Below, piece by piece: positions 21,754-33,327 of a stretch of DNA of 64,000 nucleotides. The DNA is from Batkoa obscura (lineage: Eukaryota; Entomophthoromycota; Entomophthoromycetes; Entomophthorales; Batkoaceae), in the NCBI GenBank assembly GCA_030770535.1, contig JASVEC010000012.1:62001-126000 (forward strand), read 5' to 3'. Positions within the stretch are counted from its first letter, which is position 1. The number at the start of each line of letters is the position of its first letter. The position numbers and the translations under genes were made by a program. Under the pieces are notes generated by a model. It was not told where the DNA came from. It saw only the letters and a list, made by a program, of their open reading frames with translations, and did not search any database.

Positions 21754-24700
21754 TTAATTTTTAATCACCTGAAACTCATTTAAATTTTGCCCATTTGAAT
21801 CTCCAATTACTGTTTTTGCTAAACTTTTACTTTCCAATAAATTAATAGCTAATTGATGAACATCATTAATAGTACAATTTAAAATAGCTTGACGACGACT
21901 AAAATAAAAATAATTAATTATAATAATTAAATTAAATTAAATTAAATTAAAAACTCACTTTAACAATATTTCCTTTGTCAATCCATAATAAAATACATTA
22001 TTACCCTCTTCATTAGCTGATATTGGTTTATCTAAACTTTGAAAGATTGAAAGTTTAGCTTCTTTTAATTCCTAAAAATTTAAAAATTAAGTTATTAACT
22101 AAAATTATTTAATAACAATTCAATATTCAACTTACCCTTTCATTAAACTCATATTCTTTTGCCCATAATAAACTATTTAAAAAAGTATTATTAATATGAT
22201 TTAATGGTTTAGGATCTCTATAAGAATAGAAACTAAATTGTCCATTAAAACTATTAAAGGTACTACCACCTCCATATGCTCCTCCTTTTTCTCGTATTTC
22301 TTTATGTAAATATAAATTAGTTAATAAGGAACTTAATACCTATATAGAGGGGAATAGGAATTAGTATGTTAATTGTTAAGGAGAAAGGAAGGAGTATTGA
22401 TATTTACTTGATATTTTGCATTATCTGAATGTAAAAAAGGTACAGATTGAATAGATAAAGCAGAATAATTGGAATTAAATGGTTGTTGAAACCAGGTATT
22501 TAATTGAGCACTTGGAGTCCAATCAGGATTATTAATCTGAATAATTAAATTTTAAATTTTAAATCAATTATTTTAATTAATAAATATAATAAATATCTTA
22601 CTTGTTTTAATTTTTCATTAGATAATGTTTGAATAAATTGATGAATTTTAATTTCATGTGATTGAACTTGTTCTTTTTCGGTTACAATTAATGTATTAAT
22701 ATTTTGTTGATTAAATAAAATAGTTTGAATTTCCTAAATAAAGTAAATTATTAAAATTATTAAAATTATTATAAATTACCTTTAATTTCTCAGCAACTAT
22801 TGATAAATCTTGTAATTGATCTAATTCATTTAAAAATCTTGTTTGTGTAATACCAAAATAAGTTTCATTAATAGACTTAATTATAAAATTAAATTAAATT
22901 AAATTACAATTTCAATAATAAAAGTTATAATAAATTTCACTTACGCTTGGTAAACTTAATAAGGAATTGGAATAATTTCTAGCATAAATATGACCAGATT
23001 CAGCAATTGAATTACTTGCTGATGAAGCAGACTAAAATAAATAATTTGTTAATATTTATATTCAATTTAATTAATAAATCTTAAAACTTACTCCCATAAT
23101 TAATGTTTTTAACCGTTTTAAATCATTAAAATTTGTTTTAAATATTAATTGTTTTAATAAATCATAAACAATATCAATTTTATAATGGAATGCATTTGCT
23201 GTAATTACAATACCTTCTTCAAAGGTATTAATATCATTTAAAGATTTTTTAATAATTGGTGAAAATCCAATGCCACCACAATTAATTAAAATATCTAATT
23301 CTAAATCTGACATTGATTTATCTTTAGTACCTAAGAAAGTTAAACACTAAATTAAATAATTAAAATTAATATATTAAATTAATATTACTAATATTCTCTT
23401 ACTTCACAAAATAAAGGAAGATAAGCTCTCAATTCCATTGGTAATTCAGTAGTAAATTTGAATTTTAAATAAGAAATTCCATTTGTATCTGTAATTCTAA
23501 AGTTACTACTATTATTTCTCTTTTCAATCTCAAAAAAATTAGGTTTTAATTGAATATCTGATAAATTTAAACTTGGTAAACAACTTAAATCTTCTTTTTG
23601 ATCTTGTAATAAATTTAATTGTTTTCCATTTTCTATATATTTTTTATAATCTTCATCTGTTTTTATCATTTCATTTACTTTAATTTTAATTAATTCATTT
23701 TCTATTTGTTCTTGTTTGAAACTATACTCTTGATCAGGTTTCATTATAAATATCATTTTCTGTGAATTGTTTAACATATATTTAATAATTAAGTTTTCAA
23801 AATATCCTCCTTTTTCTATATTATTTCTTAGTGTTTTTAAAATCTAAATAATATTAAATTTATTATTATTATTATAAATTAAATATTTTTACTTTTGAAT
23901 ACTCTAATCCTTCAATTGGATTATGCTCATCCATCCAATTACTATATAATCCTTGAACTAATCCAATACCAAAATTAGCAGTACGCTAATTAAATTTAAT
24001 AATAATTAATAAATACATTGTAATAATATATAATAATATATAATAATACTTACATGTTTTAAACCTAATTCAATAGGTAATAAAGAAGCTTCAATTTGTT
24101 TTTTACTAAATCCTTCTTTAGACACTTTTAATAATACTTTATAAATAGTATCTTCAACCTAATATTAAAAAAATTAATTAATTAAATTAAAATTATTATT
24201 GTTATTTCTTACCAATTGTAAATCTTTTTCTTTAACTCCTTGTAATCCAATACTAAAATTGGTTTTTCTAAAAATTAAAAAATATTAAGTTATTTTCTAA
24301 ATAGTAACAAATGATATGAAATATACTTAATATGACTTTGATAACCTGTTGTAGCTGAATATTCCGCTCCTAAATTACTATCTAATAAAGCCTGTTGCAT
24401 AGGTGAAGAGGCTCCATTTAATAATAAATTTGATAATAAATTCATACTAATAGTTTCTATTAAATCCTAAATTTAATAATAATAGTAATAATAAAAAATT
24501 AAATTAAATAGTTAATAATAATAATAATGTTATAAAATAGTTTACTGTTTTTTCATTAGTTAAATAACTAATACTAATTTTATATTGTTGATCAGATGGA
24601 ATTCCTATTATAAAATGATAACAAATTAAACTACATAATTACTAAATTATAACTAAATTTACTTGAATCATATGGACCATCGACAATTACTCTTTTTGGT

Positions 24701-25163
24701 CCCTTCCAATTAGGAATTATATTAATATTCTCCACTTTATTAATTTTTGGAATTTCTCTTTGATTCATTACATTTTCAAATGTTGAATTTAATACTTTTA
24801 AATGATTTTTAAAACTCATATCACCTAAAATAATAAGATATAAAATATAAAATAACTTAATTCTTATTAATTCAATATCAATAATCCTATCCCTTCTTTT
24901 ATACTTTCAATTATTTTTACTAGCAAAAAGTAAATAAAAATTAATTTCTTACTTACCATATGAATATGTTTTACATTGTGAAGGTGAATAATTTTTTAAA
25001 TGAAATTGTTTTAATTGTTCATAACTTAATTCAGGTATATTCATTGGATTACCACCGGAATTATAAGAGAACATAGTACCACTATATAATTCTTCTTGAT
25101 GTTTATAATAATATAAACTATTAATATCCGACTAATTAAATTATTTATAAATATTAAATATTG

Positions 25164-25198
<35 letters not shown>

Positions 25199-26191
25199 AT
25201 CTATTTTGAAATATTTAATCTTACGATTGCTCCTTTCATTTCATTATAAACTACTCCTTTAATTTTCCATTCACTCTTTTCATCTAATTATAATTAAAAC
25301 TAATTAATTAATTCAATAAAAAATAAAATCTACCATTAATATCTTCTTTTTCTAATCTCCAACCTTCTTGGTAAAAATCCATTAAATTTAAATTTGGAAA
25401 TAAAGTAGCGTCCAAATAAATGTTTAATAAATTATAATAATCTTTTTCATTCATAGTAGCAAACGGATAATTAGTAAAATCATGAGCTAAAAAAAAGTAT
25501 AAAAAAATCAATATTATGAATATAATTCTATTTACCTGTCCATGCATTCATATAAGTAGCTAAACTACGATTTAACATTTTAAAAAAGGGATCTCTAATT
25601 GGATATTTTTGACTACCACATAACGTCGTATGTTCCTATTAAATAATATTAAATATATATGTTATTATTATTATTTCAAAAAAAGTAAATTACCAAAATA
25701 TGAGCCACTCCATTTGATGAATTAGGTATAGTTTTAAATCCAATACTATTTATTGTTTATTGTTATTGTTTAATAAAAATATTAAGTGAATGAGTTAAAT
25801 ATTAAATTTACCTAAATACATTATTTTTATCTTTTTTATCAATATGTAAATGTTGAGCTCCTGTTTTTTCATGTTGAAATCTTATTGCTTTTAAATTTAA
25901 ATCTTTAATTTCTCTTATCTAAATAATAATAATGTTAATTATCTTTTTCTTTTATTCCTTTATTGAAAAATATAATTTAATTATTTACTTCTTCAATTTT
26001 AAATCCATGCACTCGAGCATTTAATTTAATATCTAAAAAATAAAATTTAATAATTAATATCACCCATCTTGCCATTATCTCCATGTATATCTTTACTCTT
26101 ATTTATCTTTATAATTACCTTGAACACTAGAATACTTTCTAAAACTTCTATTAACTTTAGGTAAGACCTTTAAAAGCCTATTTCCAATCAT
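21754..26191 (-). CDS. CYM1: Mitochondrial presequence protease Cym1 (M16C)
   Basis: About twenty short introns divide this gene. Start ATG is at 26191, stop at 21756-21754. The first exon encodes a basic presequence ([20 protein letters not shown]). The zinc motif is the inverted HxxEH of family M16: [11 protein letters not shown] near 25700, followed by [20 protein letters not shown] and [11 protein letters not shown]. The third zinc-ligand region ([20 protein letters not shown]) is present. The C-terminal half retains family blocks such as [11 protein letters not shown]. In the family, Cym1/PreP/PITRM1 proteins degrade cleaved targeting peptides in the mitochondrial matrix or intermembrane space. 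All parts look intact. I did not fix each splice site, so exon edges are approximate. Confidence 0.85.
25160..25198. repeat. TTA trinucleotide microsatellite in CYM1 intron
   Basis: Run of TTA repeats inside an intron of the CYM1 gene. Confidence 0.8.
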
Positions 26192-27220
26192 CTTTTTTTT
26201 CTAAATGTTTAAAAATTAAAAATTAAAAATTAAAAATTAAAAATTAAAATTCATAAAACTAAAATTCTGCTTAGTGGAGTTGTCATAATAATGTATTGAG
26301 TCCCATAATTTTTTACAAGATAAATATAGTAAATTACAATATTATTAATAAAATGTAGAACTGATGACAATGCTCAACTTTATGATATTTAAAAATTGAT
26401 TTTATTGATTTTATTTTAAATCAAGCGCTATTGAGTGTATTTATAATACTAATAAAGTAATTCGATTTATCTAAATATAATCAATTTAGATAAGTTTAAA
26501 AACCTTAGCTAAAATTCAATATCCAATTTTGCAATTAGATTGTTTTAGTTCATTTTTCTGTAGTATAAATTGAAAAAAATAGTAATTAAATATAAGATAA
26601 AAACACGTTTTCATACAAGTTATTTTAAAATCAATCAAAAAAAAATACAGCCATTTTCATAGTGTATAATGCTTAACTCCCAATTATTGCCAATATTAAT
26701 ATAGAATAAAAATTGAAACAAGCTTTGAAATTAACTTATAGAAAGTATACAATGAAACAATGGAATTAATCTTTTGAGTACCAGTTATCTCAAAAAAATG
26801 GCATTTGATTGGATTATAATTTGGAATTAATTTGATGTCAATTACAAATTTTAAAAACTCAATACCAAAAGGGTTAATTTACTTAAACTGTAAGTGCAAT
26901 CTTTTTGATTTGATTTTGCTTAAAAATCATAATTTAGTATTATTCATCATAATTGAATTACGATCTACAAGATTTTGAAGAGTATTATTCCTTCACAATA
27001 TACAAGTAGTTATTATGCATAACATTGAAAATGACTGGACACCTTTAATGATATAATGGTAGTATTAAGGAGAATAAAGTAGCAGGTTAAACTACTTTAA
27101 AGAGTTATAACATCATTAAAGTTGATCAACAGATAATATAAAATACAATTTATATAAAGAAAGCAAACAAAATATTTCAATATATGAAATATATATTCTT
27201 TTTTATTATATTATTTAACA
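26192..27220. other. Intergenic, CYM1 to secreted-peptide gene
   Basis: Starts with an AAATTA-type microsatellite at about 26209-26248. A block at 26555-26690 resembles sequence near 53.3 kb (see repeat family R3). At 27050-27110 an inverted repeat (CTTTAATGAT / ATCATTAAAG) could form a hairpin; it is not a convincing tRNA. Confidence 0.45.
26555..26690 (+). repeat. Degenerate dispersed repeat R3, copy 1
   Basis: Shares, in the same order, a TGTAGYATAAA start, a run of A, an AAAACGTTTCAA-like word, AAAATCAAWCAAAAAA and a GTGCTTAA-like end with 53325-53450. The similarity is by eye and could be partly A/T bias. Confidence 0.35.
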
Positions 27221-27367
27221 ATGAATACTCAATTAATTGCTCTGTTTATAGTTACCGTCTTTACTGTACCAACTAATGTCCAAAGCGAAGAAAAATTAAG
27301 CGCTTCTAATTCTAATTCTAATTCTAATTCTAATTCCAATATTGTATCTAATACGTTTGTAAGATGA
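27221..27367 (+). CDS. Small secreted peptide, family member 1
   Basis: A 48-residue frame. Residues 1-22 are a typical secretion signal (MNTQLIALFIVTVFTVPTNV, then QS). A mature part follows with six SN dipeptides and a short tail (IVSNTFVR). The signal part resembles that of the 43.4-kb gene in its MNT-x-L start, its hydrophobic core and its P-T-x-V-Q end. The C-x8-C domain of the other two loci is absent here. The Ser-Asn run is encoded by a TCTAAT hexamer repeat, so its length is likely variable. A TATA-like ATTTATATAAAG lies about 70 bp upstream. The function is unknown. Confidence 0.45.
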   Translation: MNTQLIALFIVTVFTVPTNVQSEEKLSASNSNSNSNSNSNIVSNTFVR

Positions 27368-27772
27368 GGACTTGGGGATTTAACAGAAGATTTACCTATT
27401 GTTAATGGTCTTCTCTGAAGATAGTTGTTTATATTATCCCATTTATCACTATACTTAAATATATTAGATTTCTTATTACTATTCGTATATTATTACTTAT
27501 AATAGATATTTTAACTACTTTTATTTTACTTTTTATTATATTCACAAACTATTTTATATGCGACAATTAATTTAATTTATAGTAGTTTATAAACTTAATA
27601 ATCAGTGTAACTTGATATATAATTATAAAAGTTTAAAAGTAAAAGTAGTAGATAGTATTAAAATTTAATAATAAAATAAAAGATTAAAAGTTAAATATCG
27701 GAAAGAGAGTAAGTAATATACAAGCTCTTGAAAAAGTAATTATCGGCATTTTATGCTAAAAACGCAAAAAGT

Positions 27773-27878
27773 GATATGGAGATGCCTTTTTTTGTTTAAC
27801 AATTTTACTAACAATTTTTCCACTCAAATAGCGTTCAAAAATGGAAAAAGTAATGAAACCAAAAAAATACTCCCATAT
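27773..27878 (-). mobile_element. MITE-like element, copy 10
   Basis: Inverse copy: GATATGGAGATGCCTTTTT at the left, CAAATAGCGTTCAAAAATGG in the core, AATACTCCCATAT at the right. A few ORFs read through it by chance. Confidence 0.75.
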
Positions 27879-27879
27879 G

Positions 27880-28004
27880 TTACCTACCAGAGTGATAGTG
27901 AAAGTATATTATCCATTAAAAGCAATCAGAGTAATAAGGATAACGGTAGAGGAGGAGAAAGTGACAGCCAACATTCTTTTTTGTATCTTTATAATAGGTA
28001 TTTG
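27880..28004 (+). pseudogene. Possible exon fragment next to MITE copy 10
   Basis: Directly after the element, a frame reads YQSDSESILSIKSNQSNK and continues Ser/Asp/Gly-rich to HSFLYLYNR, where a plausible GTATTTG splice donor occurs. There is no upstream coding sequence past the element. It may be the left-over end of a gene whose start was lost, or chance. Evidence is composition only. Confidence 0.2.
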
Positions 28005-28747
28005 TAGTTTTCAAAATTTTCAATCTTTAATCATATTCAAAAAGGGATAGAATTGAAATAAAGTAAAAAACAAAATATACTTTTTAATACAATTGTTGAA
28101 ACTTTTAAAACAAATAATTCATTGAGTAGATTGATACTTTTTTTTAGATACACTGACCAAATTTAAAAGAAAGAAGTAGTAGTGAGAAGAAATAGGATAA
28201 GTTTAAACTTTGAGAACTATACTTACTACATCCGTGTCGAAATTATTTGAGTTAGTATTTAAGTTTGTTAAAGTATCATTAATCTTAAGTTGAGAAATAA
28301 TAATAATAATAATAATAAGTATTTTTTTAATGCTTACTTTGAAAAGGGCAATATTTTATTTATACAATATTTTCAAGCCTCACTGATCTCAAGAAATTGA
28401 AGTTGTTTCGTTTTTTTTAATAATTTTTAACTAAATTAAATAGTAGCAAATATCATAACTAAATCATAATAATTATAGCTAAAACTTTAATAATTTTCAT
28501 TATAAATTTTCATCCTTTGTTGATTTTTGGTTAAAATTATTATTGAAAAAATTTCAATGTAATCTGTTCTAATTTTACTCTGAAAGATAAACGTAATAGT
28601 GTGAGATTCTTGTGCTTGAGTTTCAATAAAATATCAAGTATTTACAATAGAAGTAAAAAATAGAAAATAACAGTTAGAATATTGAAAAATTATGAAAATT
28701 ATAAAGATTAGAAAATTAATTGAAATTTAATGCATCTAAATTCCACT

Positions 28748-28960
28748 ATTCCCACAATGACTTTCCAGCTAATAATGTACAAAATCAAAGAACATTCATT
28801 GAATGAAACTGTTATCGCCATTTTTAGTGTACAATTATTACTATTTTTTAAAACAGTGGTTCTTAATTGAAGGGATGTGCGATAAATTAATTTAAGTTTA
28901 TTTTTTATTGATAATTGAGTTTAGTCAATTATCGACTTTTACGACTTAGATACTTAAATA
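28748..28960. repeat. Direct duplication, unit 1
   Basis: Shares with 29028-29245 the words CCCACAAT, TTATCGCCATTTTTA, GTACAATTATTACTATTTTT and TTAATTGAAGGGATG in the same order and spacing, at a period of about 280 bp. Confidence 0.7.
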
Positions 28961-29027
28961 AAATTTATAAAAATGAAGAAAATATGTAATTAAAAAATTT
29001 TGAAGAATAAATACTCCCATTTTCTCC

Positions 29028-29245
29028 TTTCCCACAATACTCTATTCACTATAAAAAAATAAGACCTTGATTCTTATAAAATAATATTTTATCGCCATTT
29101 TTATGTGTACAATTATTACTATTTTTCAATAGTTGTTAATTGAAGGGATGGACGATAAATTAACTTAAGTTTTTTTTTGTTAATGCTTATAAAATTAAAA
29201 TGAGTTATTAACTTTGTACGGCTTAAATATTTAAGAAATAATAAT
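29028..29245. repeat. Direct duplication, unit 2
   Basis: Second unit of the 280-bp-period duplication. Substitutions and small indels show it is not recent. It lies upstream of nothing obvious and downstream of the first small membrane protein gene. Confidence 0.7.
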
Positions 29246-29771
29246 AAAATTAGCTTATAAAATTATATTTTGTTGGGGATACCTTGTATTTTTGGATGAA
29301 CTTGCATTTATCAGTGTTCACAGCTTTTGAATCTGTTTAGATGATTGTTACTTTTTTATTTTTTATTTTGTGCATTTTACACAATTGATCGATACAATGA
29401 CTGCCATCTAGTTACTAAAACATTCTGTTTTGACTTTAACAATAGAAAACTCATTTAGAATTGACTTTTCCCCTTTTTATACTTCTTAGTTAAATAATCA
29501 TTATTTGTCCCTTTAAGTCCAAGAGTTTTCAAAAATAAGTTTACAAAACTTACAAGTAAACTTTAAAACAATCTGAGTTTTACTAAAAATTCATAATATC
29601 AAATAAAATACTGATGATAAATGTTCGTAAATCAAAAGCAAATAAGCTAATAAAATAACAAAAATCAAAATCAGAATACAATAAATCTCCCAGCTATAAA
29701 TAAAACTTTATTTTGGATTTCAAAATGTTTTAAACATACTTCTACCAGCCATAAAGTTATTGAATTTACTA

Positions 29772-30125
29772 TTACACATGTTCCCTCCATCTCACTCTTT
29801 CACCTCTTGTTGCTCCTCCTGCACCATTAATCAAACCCGCTACATGTTTTTCCATCAATACCAATATCAATAAAGAAAAGCTACCCATTGTTAGTACAAA
29901 TAACACTAATGCAAACCCTCTTAGTAGAAATTGAATTGTTTTAACACTGAGAAGTAGAACTAAAGAGGTGATAAATATTATGATTAAAGCGTTTAAGATA
30001 TCTAGAGAGTTGAAAGTATTGTGGAGAGTGTCTTTGGATTCAATGAGTTTAGTACAAAAGGGATGGATGTTATTCTCAAATTGAACAATAAATTGTTTAA
30101 TGTTTTCAAGGGGGATATTATTCAT
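29772..30125 (-). CDS. Small two-helix membrane protein, duplicate A (Apq12-like?)
   Basis: A 117-residue intact frame. A polar N-terminal helix (NIPLENIKQFIVQFENN, then LIESKDTLHNTFNSLD) precedes two membrane segments (NALIIIFITSLVLLLSV and FALVLFVLTMGSFSLLILVL), linked by KTIQFLLRG. A Gly-rich hinge and the tail GERVRWREHV follow. The arrangement resembles Apq12, a nuclear-envelope/ER lipid-homeostasis protein, but I cannot confirm this by eye. The gene 2 kb away encodes a clear paralogue with the same plan; the strong conservation of the helices and of the last eight residues argues that both are real genes. No intron is seen. Confidence 0.7.
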   Translation of the reverse strand: MNNIPLENIKQFIVQFENNIHPFCTKLIESKDTLHNTFNSLDILNALIIIFITSLVLLLSVKTIQFLLRGFALVLFVLTMGSFSLLILVLMEKHVAGLINGAGGATRGERVRWREHV

Positions 30126-30861
30126 GTTTTAAAAGTTAGTATTTATACACTATATTAATTTAATGGGAAAAAATAAGTCAAAAGTTGAACAACTAAAATA
30201 AAAAGTAATTTAGTGGATTAAAAGTTAAATTTCTTTATAAGGAGAGTCTAAATAGTTACATCGCAGCTGTTTTAATAGAAAATATTTATCAAAAAAATAA
30301 ATTGACCAATAAAAACGCCTAAAATCAGGTCAATTGTTATTATGATTGGTTTTTGGTTTTGGATATGAAATTATCCAATTTCCAGACTTTAAAGTCATCA
30401 AATTCTAATAAGCTCAAAACTCGAAACCGTAATTTACCACAAAAGTTCTGACTATGAAAACTTGAAATATTTATACTTTAAACCTTATAAATATTATGTC
30501 AATTATAATATTATAATTTATCTTATCATAATATATCTGACTCCATTTGGCCGCATTTAAAGATCTGGACTATTTCCCTAAACATTATAAATTCAAAGAT
30601 CATTCTTAAATAAACAATACCTTTTCAAATATAAAATTAAATTTGAAACTTGTTTAAATATTTCTTTTCTCTATTTGTAGAGCTACTCATAAAAGAACTT
30701 TCCCTAATTAACGTGGAAAGTTTCAATTAGATTTTTTTTGAAGTTTTTAGAGCAGTTTCAATCATCTAATGTCAAAAAACGCTAAAATAGCATTTTTTGG
30801 TGTTATTTTAACAATATTAGTTTTTATTTTAATCACTCCTAACATAAATAATTTAGAATTT

Positions 30862-30964
30862 GAGTATGTTTTTTTTGGTTTCATTACTTTTTCCATTTTT
30901 TAAGCGCTATTTGAGCAGAAAGATTGTTAGTAAAATTCTTAAACAAAAAAATACCTCCATATAA
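30862..30964 (+). mobile_element. MITE-like element, copy 11
   Basis: Forward copy with a degraded left end (GAGTATGTTTTTTTTGG), the intact core AAGCGCTATTTGAGCAG, and right end ATACCTCCATATAA. Confidence 0.75.
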
Positions 30965-31020
30965 TAGATTTAATTAGCTTTAGATGATTTCGCTACTAAA
31001 AGTTATCATGTTTTTAAATT

Positions 31021-31280
31021 CAGGTACAATTAATTCGGAGTTTTTTATTAAATTATTCCCTGATATTATACTTTTTAATAAAGCTATTAAGTTTTATAAT
31101 ATTTTGTATAGATTTTATAATAATAACTTTTAATTTACTTATTTTATATAGTCTATGGCTTATTATGTATCATTTTTATCAATTTAAGTTTATTTTAGTT
31201 ATATAAACTATGATTTTTTAGCTTATAGCTAGTTAATTAAGCAACGACTGCTTTTAACTCCAATTATTAAATATTAATAT
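31021..31280 (+). repeat. Repeat family R2, copy A
   Basis: About 250 bp matching 44270-44525 (direct) and 43881-44114 (inverted). Shared landmarks in order: AAATTATTCCCTGATATT, GTATAGATTTTA, ATAGTCTATGGC, TTATATAAACTA, and the end TTAAGCAACGACTGCTTTTA. No open frame spans it. Confidence 0.75.
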
Positions 31281-32046
31281 TATATTTATTTTAAATAATT
31301 TTATTTTAATATAGCTTTTAATATTTTTTTATAAATTTAATAAGTGATTTGTTTTTTATAATAATAATGATATAATTTTAGCTATTATTAAACACGAGAA
31401 ATTTAAATAAGGTGAGTTTTTTTAAATAATTTTATAGCATTATTTTATAAACACATGACTTAACTTTTGTTAATATAATAAATTTTTTTAATGTGTGTTT
31501 GTTTTGCTATTGATTAAAAATATTTTTTGACCTACCGTTTTTCTAATATTTATGTATAAAAAGTTATGTCTTTTACTAGGACTCACTAATAAACTTAATA
31601 GGACAGTGAAATTTTGTAGCAAAATTTCTCAATGTGTAGTCAATTATATACTTCGTTTGGTAAGTTCTTCTTATCAAAATAGTTACATTGTTATCATTTA
31701 GACTCTCTCTTTCTAAATGGTCTCCTTCTCTTTCTCTTATTTTTAATTAAACAACTTCTTCCTTTGTCCTTTTGTCAAAAAGAAACAATTTTACAAAATT
31801 TCTAATGAAAGTGAGCTTCAAAAAATAACTCGAGTTTTATTGAAAGTTCATAAAATCAAATCAAAAAATAACACCAAAAAATAATTATACCATAAGCAAG
31901 TAAAGTAATAATAGAAAGACAACAAAAACGCTATTATACTTAAAATCTGATAAAAATACCTCAGCTAAAACTTTATTTTAATTTTGATAATTTCTACAAT
32001 CTCCACAATAATATTTCTACAAAAAATACTACAATTAAACGTAACC

Positions 32047-32406
32047 TTATACTTGCTCCCTCCATCTCACTCTTTCGCTTCCTGTTGCCCCTGACCCCCC
32101 TCCTCCTGAAAACAAATCTATTACATGTTTTTGCATCAATACCAATATCAACAATGAAAAGCTGCCCATCGTTAATACAAATAACATCAAGGCAAACCCA
32201 CGTAATAAGAATTGAATTGTTTTAACACTGAGTAATAAAATTAGAGAGGTTGAAAAGATTAGAATTAACGCGGTTAAAGTATCTAGAGAGTTGAAAGTAT
32301 TGAGGAGGCTGTCTTTGGATTCGAGTAATTTTTGATAAAATGGGCGTATATTAATCTCATTTTGGACAATGAATTGCCTGATGTTTTCAAGAGGAATATT
32401 ATCCAT
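32047..32406 (-). CDS. Small two-helix membrane protein, duplicate B (Apq12-like?)
   Basis: A 119-residue paralogue of the 29.8-kb gene. It begins MDNIPLENIRQFIVQNEIN and has the same two hydrophobic helices; the second (MLFVLTMGSFSLLILVL) is almost unchanged. A longer Gly-rich hinge (LFSGGGGSGATG) and the tail SERVRWREQV follow. Most differences lie in the polar N terminus and the hinge, a pattern expected under purifying selection on the membrane part. Same orientation as duplicate A, so a tandem duplication. The function is unknown; Apq12 is a tentative comparison only. Confidence 0.7.
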   Translation of the reverse strand: MDNIPLENIRQFIVQNEINIRPFYQKLLESKDSLLNTFNSLDTLTALILIFSTSLILLLSVKTIQFLLRGFALMLFVLTMGSFSLLILVLMQKHVIDLFSGGGGSGATGSERVRWREQV

Positions 32407-33327
32407 TTTTTGGTTTTTTTATTGCTACGTTTATGTGTGAGTTTAATGAGGAAAATATAGGTTGAAAGTCCAATAACAAATAAAAAGTAATTCGGAGGGT
32501 TAAAAAGGTTAATTTTTATAATACTTTAAAATTATGCTTAACTTTGATCTTTGAGTTTGGAATAAGTTTTTAGTCTAAACTTTCTACCAATCAAATTCTT
32601 CCATTTAGAAAATTTTCAAAAACAATGATCCTATTCTAAATTTGCGTGGGAAAATGATCTCAGCAAGATTGCGCTTTGAATGCTCTTATTTATTTGGACA
32701 GCAATGTTCAATTTTAAAAGTGTAGGAATACGCAACAGGTTTTTCTGAACTTAAAAAAATGTAGACATCTCTTTGGTGTGGTATTGTATTAGGCAGCTTC
32801 ATAACTGCTTAAAACTCTAGGGGTGAATAATTGCAATAGTAGTAATTTTCTATAATACAAATTTACCTTTTTAAACATAATGAACTCTGACTAATAAAGA
32901 CTTTGTTAAAAATACTCAAAAAAACACTCCTCTTATGTAACTAGTGTTCTTTGGTTTTTTCAAAAAGGAGTTCTTATTATTGATGAACTGACTTGATATA
33001 AGCTTTAACGATAATAAATTATTCAAACAATAAACTTCTAGCTTATTTATACTAGTTAGATGCTTATAATAATTCATAATATTATAATCTAACGGTAATG
33101 TAATGAATGGACAATGTAATAGAAATGCATTTAATACTAACTCATAATGATATTATTCTCCAATGTAATAAACTATTAAATTAGTCATGAATTATATCAC
33201 AGCTAAAAAACTACAAAAATAAAATCTCCATTTTATTAATCTTAAAAACAAACATAAATCCTATTCATCACACATATTCAAACTATACTTAAATCACATT
33301 ATCTTCTTGCATCCCCTTCTTTCCACC
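32407..33327. other. Intergenic, duplicate B to HUL5
   Basis: No gene or repeat recognised in this A/T-rich spacer, which separates the start of duplicate B from the 3' end of HUL5. Confidence 0.5.

Larger units (their letters stand above)
27368..29771. other. Gene-poor region with MITE and duplicated block
   Basis: No confident gene. It holds MITE copy 10, a coding-like fragment beside it (27880-28000), an ATA microsatellite at about 28297-28320 and a direct duplication with a period of about 280 bp. Confidence 0.5.
30126..32046. other. Spacer between duplicate membrane genes
   Basis: Contains MITE copy 11 and repeat R2 copy A. No coding frame is supported. From about 31300 to 31750 the sequence is extremely A/T-rich. 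Confidence 0.55.

Noticed and set aside
27045-27115. tRNA-like fold with an inverted repeat closing it
   Set aside because: The D-arm-like ATAATGGTAGTATT is suggestive, but there is no good B box and no sensible anticodon arm. I treat it as a simple hairpin.
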